A stretch of DNA of 33,390 nt from Saccoglossus kowalevskii (GCF_000003605.2 NW_003135342.1:511334-544723), one strand, 5' to 3'. Shown: positions 10,210 to 21,060, counted from the first letter of the stretch. Notes: a model not told the origin generated them from the sequence alone. Numbers and translations are program-made.

Positions 10210-11610
10210 ACTTTGCTGTATATACACTGTATATTTACTCATATTTATGTAATTTTTGCACAAGGTGTAAATGTTGAAACACTATTTTTTTTTTCGTGAA
10301 TATAATTTCATAAGTGTGAATATTGTGTACATATTATATTTATATTAAATTAATTTATACTATTTTTAATTTATTATTATTTATTCACTTTTTACTAATT
10401 TACGTACAGGGAATCGAAGATACATAAATTATCGTACAGCCATACAAACTTGTTGTATCGTGATACGACCAACCGTTGTATTTGTTTAAACATCGACTTA
10501 GATATTTACAGTTTATATGAAAGAACATTACAACATTTTCAACTATACAAATTTTAAGCTTCGTACATATACATAATCTTAAATGTTCGACTGCATAGGC
10601 AAAACACACGTCCTGCCATGGAAAAATATTTCCATAATATTAATCGAGGTTGGAGACTGATATTTAATTATTATGATATTATACAATACTGGAACGTTAA
10701 CTACCGTGGCCTCGCTTATTACTGTGATCTCGAAATGGCTTTGAAAATAGGTGAAGCACATTTAAGCGACCTGAAAGCTTGCAGTGACGACATTAGGTTT
10801 TTCCCAAGAATGAATGACTGACTGGAAATTCCCGAATAGGAAGTAAGAACTATACAAGAGGCTATTTATATTACACACAAGCAAAATAACAGGATATAAT
10901 CAGAAACTGTCAATATTTATTACCACACTCATTCCCTATAATCTCTCTACAATATATACATATAAAGTTGGTTCCCTTGGCAACAGGTGTCTGTCAGTAC
11001 TGCCCCGCGTTGGCGTCCGCCATTTTTTTTACTGACCTTGGTGACCTCGATAGAATATGTCATTTCTTCCGCCAGTAGTCGACCAATTTCATCCTATTTT
11101 GTCTTGCCAGTCAGATCTGAATACTCCCAGTGTCCTGAGTGCCCAATCGTCGCGATGTTCCGACTTACAGAATTGTATATTGTGTGTAATAAATGAAACA
11201 CCACAACCCGTGTTGACGAAAAAATGACAGTCATTGACCGAGACTCCACTGATTCGATTAAAAGGGAAGTTATGCATTCTATACAAAGTCATGCGGCGTG
11301 GGCAGCACTATATCCAATCTTCACGAGCGATTACCAAGTTAAGACGAACATTCGATTGACAACAATTAACCTATTTTGTTGTAGCTGTTCTAAAAACCGA
11401 GACGTACACACAGTTCCTAATGAGGTCAAGGGTTATCAGTGTGCATGCGCGTTGTCAGTGTAAGAAAAGACGTGCTCCCGGTTTATCCCCCGTTTTACCG
11501 CAATAGAATCGTAAACATTGCACAAATGTCAGATAATCAAACGACTTTGTTAAATTATAACACAGCTGCTGAATAACTTTGAACACTAGTGTCATAACTG
11601 GATTCATAAC
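10210..11610. other. Non-coding stretch
   Basis: AT-rich, with short unsupported open frames on both strands (for example 10618-10821, 10987-11196 and 11224-11463). None has flanking splice sites in a consistent phase or a known domain. A kappaB-consensus match at 10824-10833 has no promoter beside it. Confidence 0.4.
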
Positions 11611-11829
11611 AGTGGCGGCAGCACATGGAGGGGGGGGGGGGGCAGAGGCCCGGTCGCCCCCTCGAAAATCAAGCTGAAGCCTTTTGTGTCAGCAAACGTC
11701 GCCCCTCAAATTGCAGGAAATAGCGTTTCAGAGGATCTAGATTTCAAAATTTCTAAGGGAAAGTATGCTCCTGGATCCCCCTAGTGAACAGATCTCGCCC
11801 CTTCATGCAACATTTGGTGCCGCCACCTC
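11611..11829. mobile_element. Small inverted-repeat element with GGCGGC ends and a G13 tract
   Basis: The left end AGTGGCGGCAGCACATGGAG followed by 13 G faces the right end CCCCTTCATGCAACATTTGG plus TGCCGCCACCT in inverted orientation. The interior is non-coding. A related end (C13, then CTCCATGCAAAATTTCGTGC and CGCCGCC) occurs at 15897-15937, supporting a repeat family. No clear target duplication was seen. Confidence 0.5.
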
Positions 11830-12675
11830 AGCATAAACACCATTACGTGTTAACTACGTCAGACAAGCATGTCGAGTTCGTCATGTTCATTTGAAATACA
11901 ACAACACAAGGCCAGTCTATAAACATAGCCCACAACGATTAGTTTAGCCATATTCAATATATTCACGGTGCATCTATACGTTTCCTAAGTATATTGAGTC
12001 CATGATCTATAATATCACTATTGTATCATACACGTTTGTTAAAACGCTGTTCCGTAATTAATGACTTATAAACTAGAAAATCATGTTTACACAGTCAGAA
12101 ATATATTTGACTACCCAGCTTAACGAAATAACTATCTTACAACTTATTCTTACTGAAAGTTATCGAACAAGATTTCGAGACACGGGACTCTTAACCGACG
12201 GTAAATTGAATGAAATTCATTTTTTATGAATATTTAACTCCTGATTTAAATATATCATACTTTTGTACATTTTTTTAAAATAGTAAACACTTTAATTACA
12301 CTGTGATCAGTAAAGTGAAATATATTTTTGATGTCAGCCAGCTATCTCAATGATGCATGTTAATTGTTTTTTGTAATATGCTGGCCATTCGCTCTTGTAG
12401 GATAACGTTCGTTATTGCCTTCTCTTTCGTTCACGTTCGTTCAGTCCTTTCAATGCCTTCATATTGATCGCAAACATAAATGATACTTGTTCTTATGGCC
12501 GAGAAAAATGCATTCACTGCATACAGGCATTAATACAAATTAAATACACACGAGAATACTGAAACTGACATAATATTCATGACTATTCCCGTAAAATAGT
12601 AATTATTTAATTAACATTAATTATTGTTTAGGTGTATGCGAGTGTTTGCAATGGAACCCCTGACTATTAGCAGTT
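11830..12675. other. Non-coding stretch
   Basis: AT-rich; no exon, repeat or promoter recognised. Confidence 0.35.
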
Positions 12676-12779
12676 TAGTTGGTGATATGCTTCGCGTTGC
12701 ATTGAAATTAGGCTCCGTGTACAACGTATACAACATGTAAAATACAAAATTGTTTTACTTGGAATTCTAATGCGCAACA
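12676..12779 (+). mobile_element. Decayed family 2 element
   Basis: The internal part cgtatacaacatgtaaaatac...ttgttttacttggaattc aligns with the family 2 interior, but both arms are badly eroded and the TTAA flanks are gone. This would be the oldest copy in the window. Confidence 0.45.
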
Positions 12780-13669
12780 ATTAATTAATCAGTACACGAG
12801 ATTCATGTAATCCCGAATTTTACGATAACAGCGTATGTCGCTTAGAAGTTTTGATAATGTGCAATAATGGTTACACATATCCATATACATGTACATTTCA
12901 AAACATGCGATTTTGTCAGATTCATGGATAGAAAGGTTGTAGCAGAGTATCTATCATATTGTAAGCTTTTCGAGTATTAATGAGTATTATTATTTCGAGT
13001 ATTAAGTATCTATGCAACAGTCGTTCCCATGATTACATTGATTAATAAAACTGTTTTTTTTTCATTAAAATTCGCTTTCTCGCGTCTCTGGGCATATACT
13101 CGGAAAACAAAAAAATGTTTGATCCAAATCACCTGGAAAGCTAGTCCTATCGATCTTGCGTTTTCAAAAAAATAAAACAAAGCCAACCAGGTAAAAAAAA
13201 CGATCAATTTTCGTCCAAACTTCATGAAGTTTTAGATAATAAAGTTTATGGCAAACTGCCGGTAATAATGACCAAAGGAGGTAAGACATTAAATTTCTAA
13301 AACAAAATCATATGTATGGTATATAAAAATCATGTAAATCCTGAACTGGAATTGTTAAATATAGCGTTTTATTTATATAATATCAAGTGGCTAACTGGCA
13401 AGGTTAACGTGCCATAAAGAGCAGAAGTAAAGTTTTTTTTAAAGAATATATCAAGAAATATTACGTCACAACAACGTCATTAATTGTATTCTTTGTTAAT
13501 CGGTGTGGGAGGCGGCAAATAATTACAATTAGTTATGCATAAATCTACTTGTTGAAATTCAGAGGCGTTCCCAAAGTACCTTTCGCCATGATGTCACGTG
13601 TTCAGAGTAAACTACATAAAAATAAGAGAAGTTTACCCAAATAAATCAGATCGCCCTGGTATCGTGGTC
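12780..13669. other. Region upstream of gene B
   Basis: No coding exon found. Just before the gene B ATG are an octamer-like ATGCATAAAT near 13540 and a weak TATA-like CATAAAAATA near 13615. Neither is strong enough to annotate as a promoter alone. Confidence 0.3.
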
Positions 13670-13715
13670 ATGGCGTTTCACTTAGCATTTGGTGTTTATG
13701 TGATCGCTTTTATAG
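13670..13715 (+). CDS. Gene B exon 1: signal peptide
   Basis: Encodes MAFHLAFGVYVIAFI and one nucleotide of the next codon, then the donor ATAG|GTGAGT. It is short, hydrophobic and phase 1, built like gene A exon 1. The next exon is 2.8 kb away, so the link rests on phase and order only; an intervening small exon cannot be excluded. Confidence 0.5.
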
Positions 13716-16700
13716 GTGAGTACTATGTACCATTTCAGCATTCAATTCACCCGTGGGGCGCTTTCTCTTTTTTTGTTATCATTTTTGTCTCTACGTATAA
13801 ATTTGTATCAATTGCGTGACTCGTCTTATGACAAAAAAAAAAAAAAAAAACGTTCGATATTATTTATTATCCTGGGTATTCAATTAAAGCATCTAGAAAA
13901 ACATGATTGAGAAATATAAAATAAATCCTAAAACGAACATGTCGAATTCAAAACTAGCTTTGCGATTCAGAACTTGTATATTAATATCACGCTGCGATAG
14001 AAGAGAACCTTTTAAAATATTGTTTGTTCCGTCAATTGCAGAAGTTAATTTAGAAAAAAAACAACGCAGTTACTCGTAGACTACAACGAGAGAGAGGTTT
14101 CTTATTTGATAGTTGTATGCTACATTTTAAGATAGACATTATTCAAAACACACTGAACCAATCGAATTTACCGTCTTGAATAATTGACTTAAATATTAAA
14201 AATTAAATTGGTCTGTCATTTCAACACATCGCGTTCGTGACAAACTGCATTTTCCATAGTAATAATATTACATACGAAACCACATGACGCTCTTCTCTCT
14301 GGTGGTCGCCATGGCACTGCGATATGGCTGACAGACCCATAAACTCTGCTTTCGGTTATCTCAAGCAATGCTGTCGTCTCTATTTAATCAAAATACAATA
14401 CTATTTTAAATACATCAGTGTATCAGTGTCATGAATTCATCATTATCATTGGACGAGACCATTTTTAATGTATGCGAGTCATGGTCACGTGACATAATGC
14501 ACAGCGGCACCCATGATCTTCTAATTTAGGTCTTAAATTACAATAAGCAAAAATTAATAATAAAGTTTGGTTTTAAATATGTTTTATTCTGGAAAAAGGA
14601 ACTGAAAAGTTAAACATTTAGATATACAGGAAGTGTGATTACAACGGGAGGTGACTTTATTTAGTAAGCCAAACTAAAGTAATACACTGTCGTCTGCTCT
14701 GGTACCTACGAGCGTGCATGACTGCTTCCAAGGTCAGTGCTTGCGCGATTTAGTGTGTACGGCGTTGTTCGAAAACATTTTTGAAATATGTTTATTATAA
14801 ATGCATTAAATCAATTGAATTCATTGCAAAACAAAAAAACAAACAAAATTTTGACCATGGTTGTCGTAATCGTAATGTTATAATTCATGCCATGTATGCG
14901 CTGTTGCAAGTTACTTTTCTTTCCCCAACATTTTTCTCATGTTTCTGTAGTACTTTGAACCCGAAACGGTTTTCTCTTCGAGGTCAATTCTGAATTTTGT
15001 GAGAATTAAGTCGGGTGAAAACATGAATGAAAATTTAGTCAAACGAGACTCGTGCTAACATGCATAAAAAACATATACTCTTTTATATGGGATCCTGTGA
15101 ACAGCATCCGTAACATACGTAGATTCATTGAAATAATGACGTATGTTGTGACGTAATAATTTTATCATTCAATTACAATGCATGCAATCAAAACACAGTT
15201 AAATCAAACAAAACCAAAAAAAAAATAGTCAACACTTGAGGGCGTTATTCACATTCGATAACAGCATCAGTGACCGTTGAGGAAGATTAAAACTACGTAT
15301 TCTGAGGGCGCTGCCACTAAAAAAATAAGCGCCCAGTTCAACTGTCGATGACAGGCAATAACCAAACCACACCACTCACGTAACAATAATTGTAGTGATG
15401 ATTGAAGAGACTACACTTTTTCACTGTGTCTCAATGATATACTAAGTTAAAATAATACCAAACATACAAAGAATGTAATAACTAATTTAGGTGCTGAATA
15501 AAATAGTTATCGAGACACATGATATGTTGACTGGATGTTAAGCAGGGGAATCGTCACCTGCGCATGCGTCAGATAGCTATAGCGTTTCATTTTTCACAAA
15601 CAAGCGTCTACCCGTGAGCCTTTGCGTTTTTAGCGTGTGTTGTTATCGTCGCTTGGGACTTAGATTTATTCCAAAAATGTGAGTAGATAATATTCTATTC
15701 GTGTACTTGTCATTTAGGTGGCGTATGCTTATACATACTAATCGGCAAAAAAAATGGTCCATAACAATCATCTTGGCATATTAAATATTAATTTACTTAA
15801 ATAATGATATTATTCGAGTAAAATAATTATTAGAAAAAAATTTAAGGGAGAGATGCTTAATAAGGTTGCGCTTTCGGTGCGAGGTTGGTGAGCAGACCCC
15901 CCCCCCCCCTCCATGCAAAATTTCGTGCCGCCGCCTATGTCCTTACTAAACAAGACGACAGTTAGATTGGAACTCGGTATCACGGCTGCGCTCGTCAGCA
16001 TATAAATTGTTGCAGAGACAAAATCCACCCCAGGCGATACGAAAAAACATTTTAGCAGACGATCGCCACAACGATAAAACACGCTATAATTCACGCTTAA
16101 GTTGTTACTCCTTAGTGTGTACATGTTCTTGTATACCTTCCTATAGGTTTGACCCACGACCGATGAAATTGATATGCGACACATCTTCTGAAATTAAACA
16201 TGCGTTAGACGCTATACCATAAACAATAATAACTGATTGTACTGCTTAGTTGCACGACGGTGACCAGACACGAAAGGTTTTACCTGACGCACGGCAGAAT
16301 TTGTAGTTCTTCACGCGTTTCAATAAATTTATAATACAAATTAGTCTTATTCTGTCAAAAAACAAGAAGCGGGCTTTTGAAAATGAATGTCATTCTGTCA
16401 TTGGCATTTTGCCATTGATATTAGTGGCAACTTACTCTGCACCCACGACACATACTACAAGTCGTTTTGCGCTGCTCAAATAATTTTAGATACTCACGTT
16501 CTTTTTATTTATATTGCTGCTATAGAAGCCATACTGTTATATGGAGAGTCTTCAGCCGCTCTGGCAAAAGAATCCCAAACAGCAATAGCGGGTGATGCAT
16601 CTGTTCATCTGCCATGTTATTACGATAAACCAGCTGGATCGGTAGACGTTGGCAATGTATGGCTGCAGTGGAGGAATGAAGAACTTATTCTCCTTGAACT

Positions 16701-19444
16701 GAAACTGTTTAGTTCAAGTTTGGCGAGTTATCTTAGTGTCGAAAAATACAGCGTTGACGATGATGGGCGCATGGTCATACACAATGTTACAATCGAAGAC
16801 GAAGGAAAGTACTTGTGTCTGGTAAACTGGGATATGAAAGACTATTACATAACGCAGCAAACAGAAGTGAATTTGAGAGTGTTAAGTAAGTACCGCAATG
16901 TTTTTAATTGTTATTTTGTGACGGTTTATTCAGATAATTCAGGCTGGTATGCTGCGCATATTAATTAGGTATCTGTCAACCGCTTCCTAATACAAGTACA
17001 CGAGCTGCAAGTCATAGAATTCTAAATGTGTTATGAGTCAAGCAGATAAAACGCATCTTAAATATTCGGAATTGAGGCATTCGAACATCTAATAACCTGA
17101 AACAAAAACTAGTAAAACTATTTGTTATCTTATTATCTGGGACCTTTACCTAAATATTCGATTTTGAATTGGAATAGTTTTCCTTTTTTTAAAGGGTTCA
17201 CAGATTTGTTTGTGTGTGTGTTCATAAATTTGTTGAGTATGCACTCAAAGTATGCACTCAGACAGTACGCCGCGCATCGACCTCCGCTGCGCATCGGTCA
17301 ATACTTCCGCTGTACTGTCTTCGTGCATACTTTGAGGTATTCATATTCAGATCCAGCCAAACCTGTACATGACTGAGATCGGAAATAATAGTTGGTTTTA
17401 TCTCCTCACTGATGTTTTTAAAGCGAAAAATAAAGCAATACCATTCACACAATTTTACATTAGGAAGATTTGTAATATAAATTCTAAAACAAATTCAGGT
17501 GCTCTTTCCCTTTTGTCTTTTTACATACATAACTAACCGAAGTTCAAATTGCTTTTTGCAAACAAAAGTGCACCCTATGTACACAGGAGTGCTGTACGAT
17601 GCACAACACAGTAGTTAGTAAGACATTACAGATCCCTCAATGTGTCTTACACTCCAGCCATTTCTTCTCGCGATACACTATAATGCAACAGTAGGTGATT
17701 TTCCGTTTAACTGCGAGATCTCGCGAGATGCATGAAAGACGAGCGTCGAACGTCTGCCGCAAAAATCGAACGATTTGATTTTAAACAGACAGAGGAATAT
17801 TGCTTTCGAATACCCTTACTTAATTGAAATTGCATATCATCAAATGTGTACAGCACATTATTAAGCATGGAAATGTCCCCCAAAATATGTTCGCGTTTGT
17901 CGAATTCCACGCGATGATTGACGCCACTACGACGCTATGACCTTCGTTTGTCCTATTTTTACGTTCGATTTCACGCATAACGCGTGATTCTCGCAGTGAA
18001 TGGAAAATGGTCTATTATATTAGCGATTCAAGTACAATTTTAAATGAGCACCATTAACTAATTATCAATTAACAATCTATTGGGCAATAAACACTGATCA
18101 ATTAGGATCTAACTAACACGCACGCATTATAAGTTGATTCTCACATTCTTTAGATATCAACTGAGTATCAACTGTTCACTCTACAGGTCCAAAACGTGAA
18201 GTTTATCTACATTTAGAACCGTCCGGAAAGAGACAAAACGTAACACATGGCACAGCCATACAACTGGACCAGTCTAAGGACCACGTGATCGAATGTAGTG
18301 CAGCTAACGACGACAGAGAAACACAACTCGTATGGGACGTTCAACCGTCGATATTGAACACTGTAATCGTTTACGGCGAAGAGGATATAAAGACCAGTAG
18401 GCTGATAATACTGGCTGACAATGAAACAGGAATAATTACATGCACGTGTTCCTTGAACCGGCCTCCATTACCACCAATGACCACGAGCATCACAGTGGAA
18501 TTGATAAAGCCATCTGAGAAAAAGACTAAAAGTAATTATTTCCACAATGTTTCTTAATTTTTTTTCAAATTCAAATTTATGTATTGATTTTTCCATGTCT
18601 CATTTCCATTAATTGCATTTTAGTTAATTAGTTTTGAAATTTATACCTGAAGTAATGACATGGTTTACATAGACAAAGATGTTTCAAGTAAAAAAGAAAA
18701 TTCGCCCCTCCCCCTCGATGTATGTTGGTTTTCAGCTGGGAGCCAGCTAAACACGTTTTGGAACTTTCTCTTTTGTGTTACGTATACCACTAAAATAAAG
18801 ATTTTCCGTTTCCGACATGGCAAATTCTTTCGTGTTTTTTTTCTGTGAAAACAATTGATTTTGATAAGAAAATTAAAAAATACGAAATGTATTTTTTATA
18901 TTCACATCAATGATAATTTTCATAATCAGCGTTTACACAAGAATATTACAGAAATATATTCTCAATATATTTGCATTTTATTTGTCTTGAATTATGACAG
19001 AAAAAAGCTGAGTGAAATCACAAAATATGTGGAGTGCTCAACAGCTCACGTGAAGACTAACATAAATAAATTTGGTTTTGAAAATACTGTATATTTCTGC
19101 ATAAAAACGAAGAAAAAATCACAATATCGAAAGCGAAAAGTCTTTATCGTTTTGTTCTATATGTTCACTCGGCGACTGTGCGTATAACCAACCAAATCAT
19201 ACATATTAATATATGTCAATATCAGCTGATACGGTTTTATTTGCATAAATATAATATAATAATTACTAAATATTATCTAATAAATATCATATGCATATCT
19301 AAACGGTTACTCTAATTGGCAGAAAATACAGAAAATAGACGGGATAGGAAAAAACGGCGACGTAGGCCAGCAGATTCATCCCATCCGAAACGACGACGTA
19401 AGCCAGCCAATTTACACCACAGAATGTCACCATTTACACTGTGA
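13670..19444 (+). CDS. Gene B: Ig-superfamily protein (signal, V-set, C-type, basic exon), possibly incomplete
   Basis: Model: exons 13670-13715, 16526-16885, 18187-18531 and 19323-19444. These add to 873 nt, 290 residues and a stop, with all three introns phase 1. Residues 1-15 form a hydrophobic leader. The V-set domain has C46, W61/W64 and DEGKYLC at 107-113. The C-type domain has C172, W185 and C221. The tail is arginine-rich (DRKKRRRRP, KRRRKP). The architecture matches B7/VCBP-type surface or secreted immune receptors, but no orthologue can be named. The last exon ends in TGA at 19442-19444, while an intact atypical Ig-like domain lies in another frame from about 19423. The real protein may therefore run on into or past the gap; no membrane segment was found before it. 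Confidence 0.6.
13833..13850 (+). repeat. A18 homopolymer
   Basis: An uninterrupted run of 18 A in gene B intron 1. Lengths of such runs are often misassembled. Confidence 0.9.
13851..15537. other. Gene B intron 1, no further exon seen
   Basis: AT-rich. A 70-codon frame at 14781-14993 has no splice support. No repeat copy was recognised before 15538. Confidence 0.4.
15538..15661 (+). mobile_element. TTAA MITE, family 1, truncated on the right
   Basis: Starts with TTAAGCAGGGGAATCGTCAC and follows the family through 'cgcttgggact', then breaks off. The right 40 bp, including the NRF-1 arm and the right TTAA, are missing. It lies in gene B intron 1. Confidence 0.75.
15897..15937. repeat. C13 tract with GCCGCC end, related to the 11611 element
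   Basis: Thirteen C, then a CCATGCAAAATTTCGTGCCG phrase and CCGCC, closely matching the right end of 11611-11829. Only one end was found here. Confidence 0.45.
16526..16885 (+). CDS. Gene B exon 2: V-set immunoglobulin domain
   Basis: A 360-nt exon, phase 1 at both ends (acceptor TGCTATAG|AA, donor TTAA|GTAAGT). It shows a B-strand cysteine (VHLPCYY), tryptophan in VWLQWRN, and the F-strand signature NVTIEDEGKYLCLV. The cysteines are 67 residues apart, the usual V-set spacing. A G-strand (TEVNLRVL) closes the domain at the exon edge. This is the most secure domain call in the window. Its closest relatives by look are B7, VCBP or nectin-type V domains; no ligand can be predicted. Confidence 0.85.
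17235..17342. mobile_element. Fold-back element, 108 bp
   Basis: The left arm GAGTATGCACTCAAAGTATG...ACAGTAC is the inverse of the right arm GTACTGTC...CATACTTTGAGGTATTC. The arms are about 34 bp around a GC-richer centre containing two copies of 'gctgcgcatcg'-like sequence. It lies in gene B intron 2. It would form a long hairpin in RNA or single-stranded DNA. No clear target duplication. Confidence 0.7.
17343..18186. other. Gene B intron 2, no further exon seen
   Basis: No open frame with splice sites and phase; the reverse-strand frame at 17707-17910 has no support. Confidence 0.4.
18187..18531 (+). CDS. Gene B exon 3: C-type immunoglobulin domain
   Basis: A 345-nt exon, phase 1 at both ends (acceptor CTACAG|GT, donor CTAAAA|GTAATT, a weaker donor). 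It reads VIECSA, then LVWDV 13 residues later and GIITCTCS 49 residues after the first cysteine, the C-W-C pattern of C1/C2-type Ig domains. Two potential N-glycosylation sites are visible (NVT near residue 153 and NET near residue 214). It ends in a proline/lysine-rich linker (KPSEKKTK). Confidence 0.75.
19323..19444 (+). CDS. Gene B exon 4: arginine-rich tail in the spliced frame
   Basis: The acceptor GGCAG|AA takes the phase-1 reading into KNTENRRDRKKRRRRPAD, then SSHPKRRRKPANLHHRM and a TGA at 19442-19444. The exon contains two imperfect copies of about 42 nt (aaacggcgacgtaggccagc and gaaacgacgacgtaagccag), so it expanded by tandem duplication. The matching linker in gene A is basic but shorter. 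Relative to gene A, the stretch between AAACG and AATG is 8 nt longer (39 against 31), which throws the downstream domain out of frame. Confidence 0.45.
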
Positions 19445-19770
19445 CTACAGGACGATCCTTCACTATTCCCGTATCTGTTGAACTTGAATGTCGTCTGAAA
19501 AAGAGAGACTATATTACGGTACTAGTGGAACGAATGAATGGTGAACTGATTCAGAAATTCAGCGACAAAAAGGGGTACGGTCAATGTGAGGAAAACACCT
19601 GTATCTTCATCCATCGCGGGAGAAAACGTATCACTATTGAGTTTAAAATTTCAACAGTCCGTGAAGAAGACATTGGACCCGGACATGTGTCGATATCGGT
19701 GAATAGCAAACGTCACAAAACATCTACGTTGAAGGCCGAAGCGGACATGTATTACTCCCTGCAAACATAG
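19403..19770 (+). CDS. Second atypical C-x4-C Ig-like domain, frame-conflicted with gene B
   Basis: Open for more than 120 codons up to TAG at 19768-19770. From NVTIYTVTTGRSFTIPVSV it aligns with the gene A domain. It keeps C-EENT-C-IFIHRGRK-RITIEF and VREEDIGPGHVSISV, with a second upstream cysteine (ELEC) that gene A lacks. It is not in frame with the gene B exon 4 reading. A poor acceptor at 19401-19402 (CGTAAG|CC) would enter it in the correct phase 1. A GTGAGT donor overlaps the stop (19770-19775). It may be a recently shifted domain, an alternatively spliced exon, or an assembly error. Confidence 0.55.
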
Positions 19771-19805
19771 TGAGTTCCTGTGCTTTATCGTATTGATTTA
19801 AAGGG

Positions 19806-20559
19806 NNNNNNNNNNNNNNNNNNNNNNNNNNNNNNNNNNNNNNNNNNNNNNNNNNNNNNNNNNNNNNNNNNNNNNNNNNNNNNNNNNNNNNNNNNNNNNN
19901 NNNNNNNNNNNNNNNNNNNNNNNNNNNNNNNNNNNNNNNNNNNNNNNNNNNNNNNNNNNNNNNNNNNNNNNNNNNNNNNNNNNNNNNNNNNNNNNNNNNN
20001 NNNNNNNNNNNNNNNNNNNNNNNNNNNNNNNNNNNNNNNNNNNNNNNNNNNNNNNNNNNNNNNNNNNNNNNNNNNNNNNNNNNNNNNNNNNNNNNNNNNN
20101 NNNNNNNNNNNNNNNNNNNNNNNNNNNNNNNNNNNNNNNNNNNNNNNNNNNNNNNNNNNNNNNNNNNNNNNNNNNNNNNNNNNNNNNNNNNNNNNNNNNN
20201 NNNNNNNNNNNNNNNNNNNNNNNNNNNNNNNNNNNNNNNNNNNNNNNNNNNNNNNNNNNNNNNNNNNNNNNNNNNNNNNNNNNNNNNNNNNNNNNNNNNN
20301 NNNNNNNNNNNNNNNNNNNNNNNNNNNNNNNNNNNNNNNNNNNNNNNNNNNNNNNNNNNNNNNNNNNNNNNNNNNNNNNNNNNNNNNNNNNNNNNNNNNN
20401 NNNNNNNNNNNNNNNNNNNNNNNNNNNNNNNNNNNNNNNNNNNNNNNNNNNNNNNNNNNNNNNNNNNNNNNNNNNNNNNNNNNNNNNNNNNNNNNNNNNN
20501 NNNNNNNNNNNNNNNNNNNNNNNNNNNNNNNNNNNNNNNNNNNNNNNNNNNNNNNNNNN
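19806..20559. other. Assembly gap (754 N)
   Basis: Unknown bases. The last known bases before it, from 19798, are TTAAAGGG, identical to the first eight of the family 2 element at 10095, so the gap may begin inside a repeat. Any further exon of gene B, such as a membrane anchor, could be hidden here; no open frame should be read across it. Confidence 0.95.
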
Positions 20560-20868
20560 TTTTACGACATCAAGCTGTCGTCACACTGTCACGTTATATT
20601 TACACTAAAGAAATGCAAGCCACATAATCCCATTAAATACAAAGAAGACAGACGCCACCTGTATGCCAAAGATATGTCAGCATTTCTTCTAATGTTTAAG
20701 ATGCTACAACTTTATTATACATATATATATTTTTAAAGAATGTTTATTATTGTATTAATGAGCCAAATAATCCCAAATGGTTGTAGTAGTGTGTTATTTC
20801 GTGTTGTCATTACATACTACTTATACATGTAATATACTATGCAATAACTGTTGTATACGATGAATAAA
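20560..20868 (+). other. Possible 3' end of a transcript with poly(A) signal
   Basis: A 58-codon open reading from the gap edge to the TAA at 20734-20736, then AATAAA at 20863-20868 followed by a GT-rich stretch. Composition is lysine/histidine/tyrosine-rich with no domain, so it could equally be untranslated. It might be the 3' end of gene B, but the gap prevents a link. Confidence 0.25.
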
Positions 20869-21060
20869 TATGGTATGTTCTCAGTCACCTACCAGATGAT
20901 ATTCTTGTAGCACGTACTAAAATATTTTATTTAAAAGAATATATATAACATGTCTGTGATTTGAAATATGGTTCAAATTTGTTGGCTATAAAATTATTAC
21001 CCATTCAAAGTTAAAGATATATTATTATTATTGTATACCTTTGCATTTTAAATATTTTAA

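Noticed and set aside
3612-10833. kappaB consensus matches at 3612-3621 and 10824-10833
   Set aside because: A 10-bp degenerate consensus is expected a few times in 33 kb, and neither match lies by a promoter.
16387-16525. Extension of the V-set open frame upstream to an ATG at 16387
   Set aside because: A strong phase-1 acceptor at 16524-16525 and the Ig-gene pattern make this intron sequence.
19780-20736. 318-codon frame across the N run
   Set aside because: Almost entirely unknown bases; not evidence of a gene.
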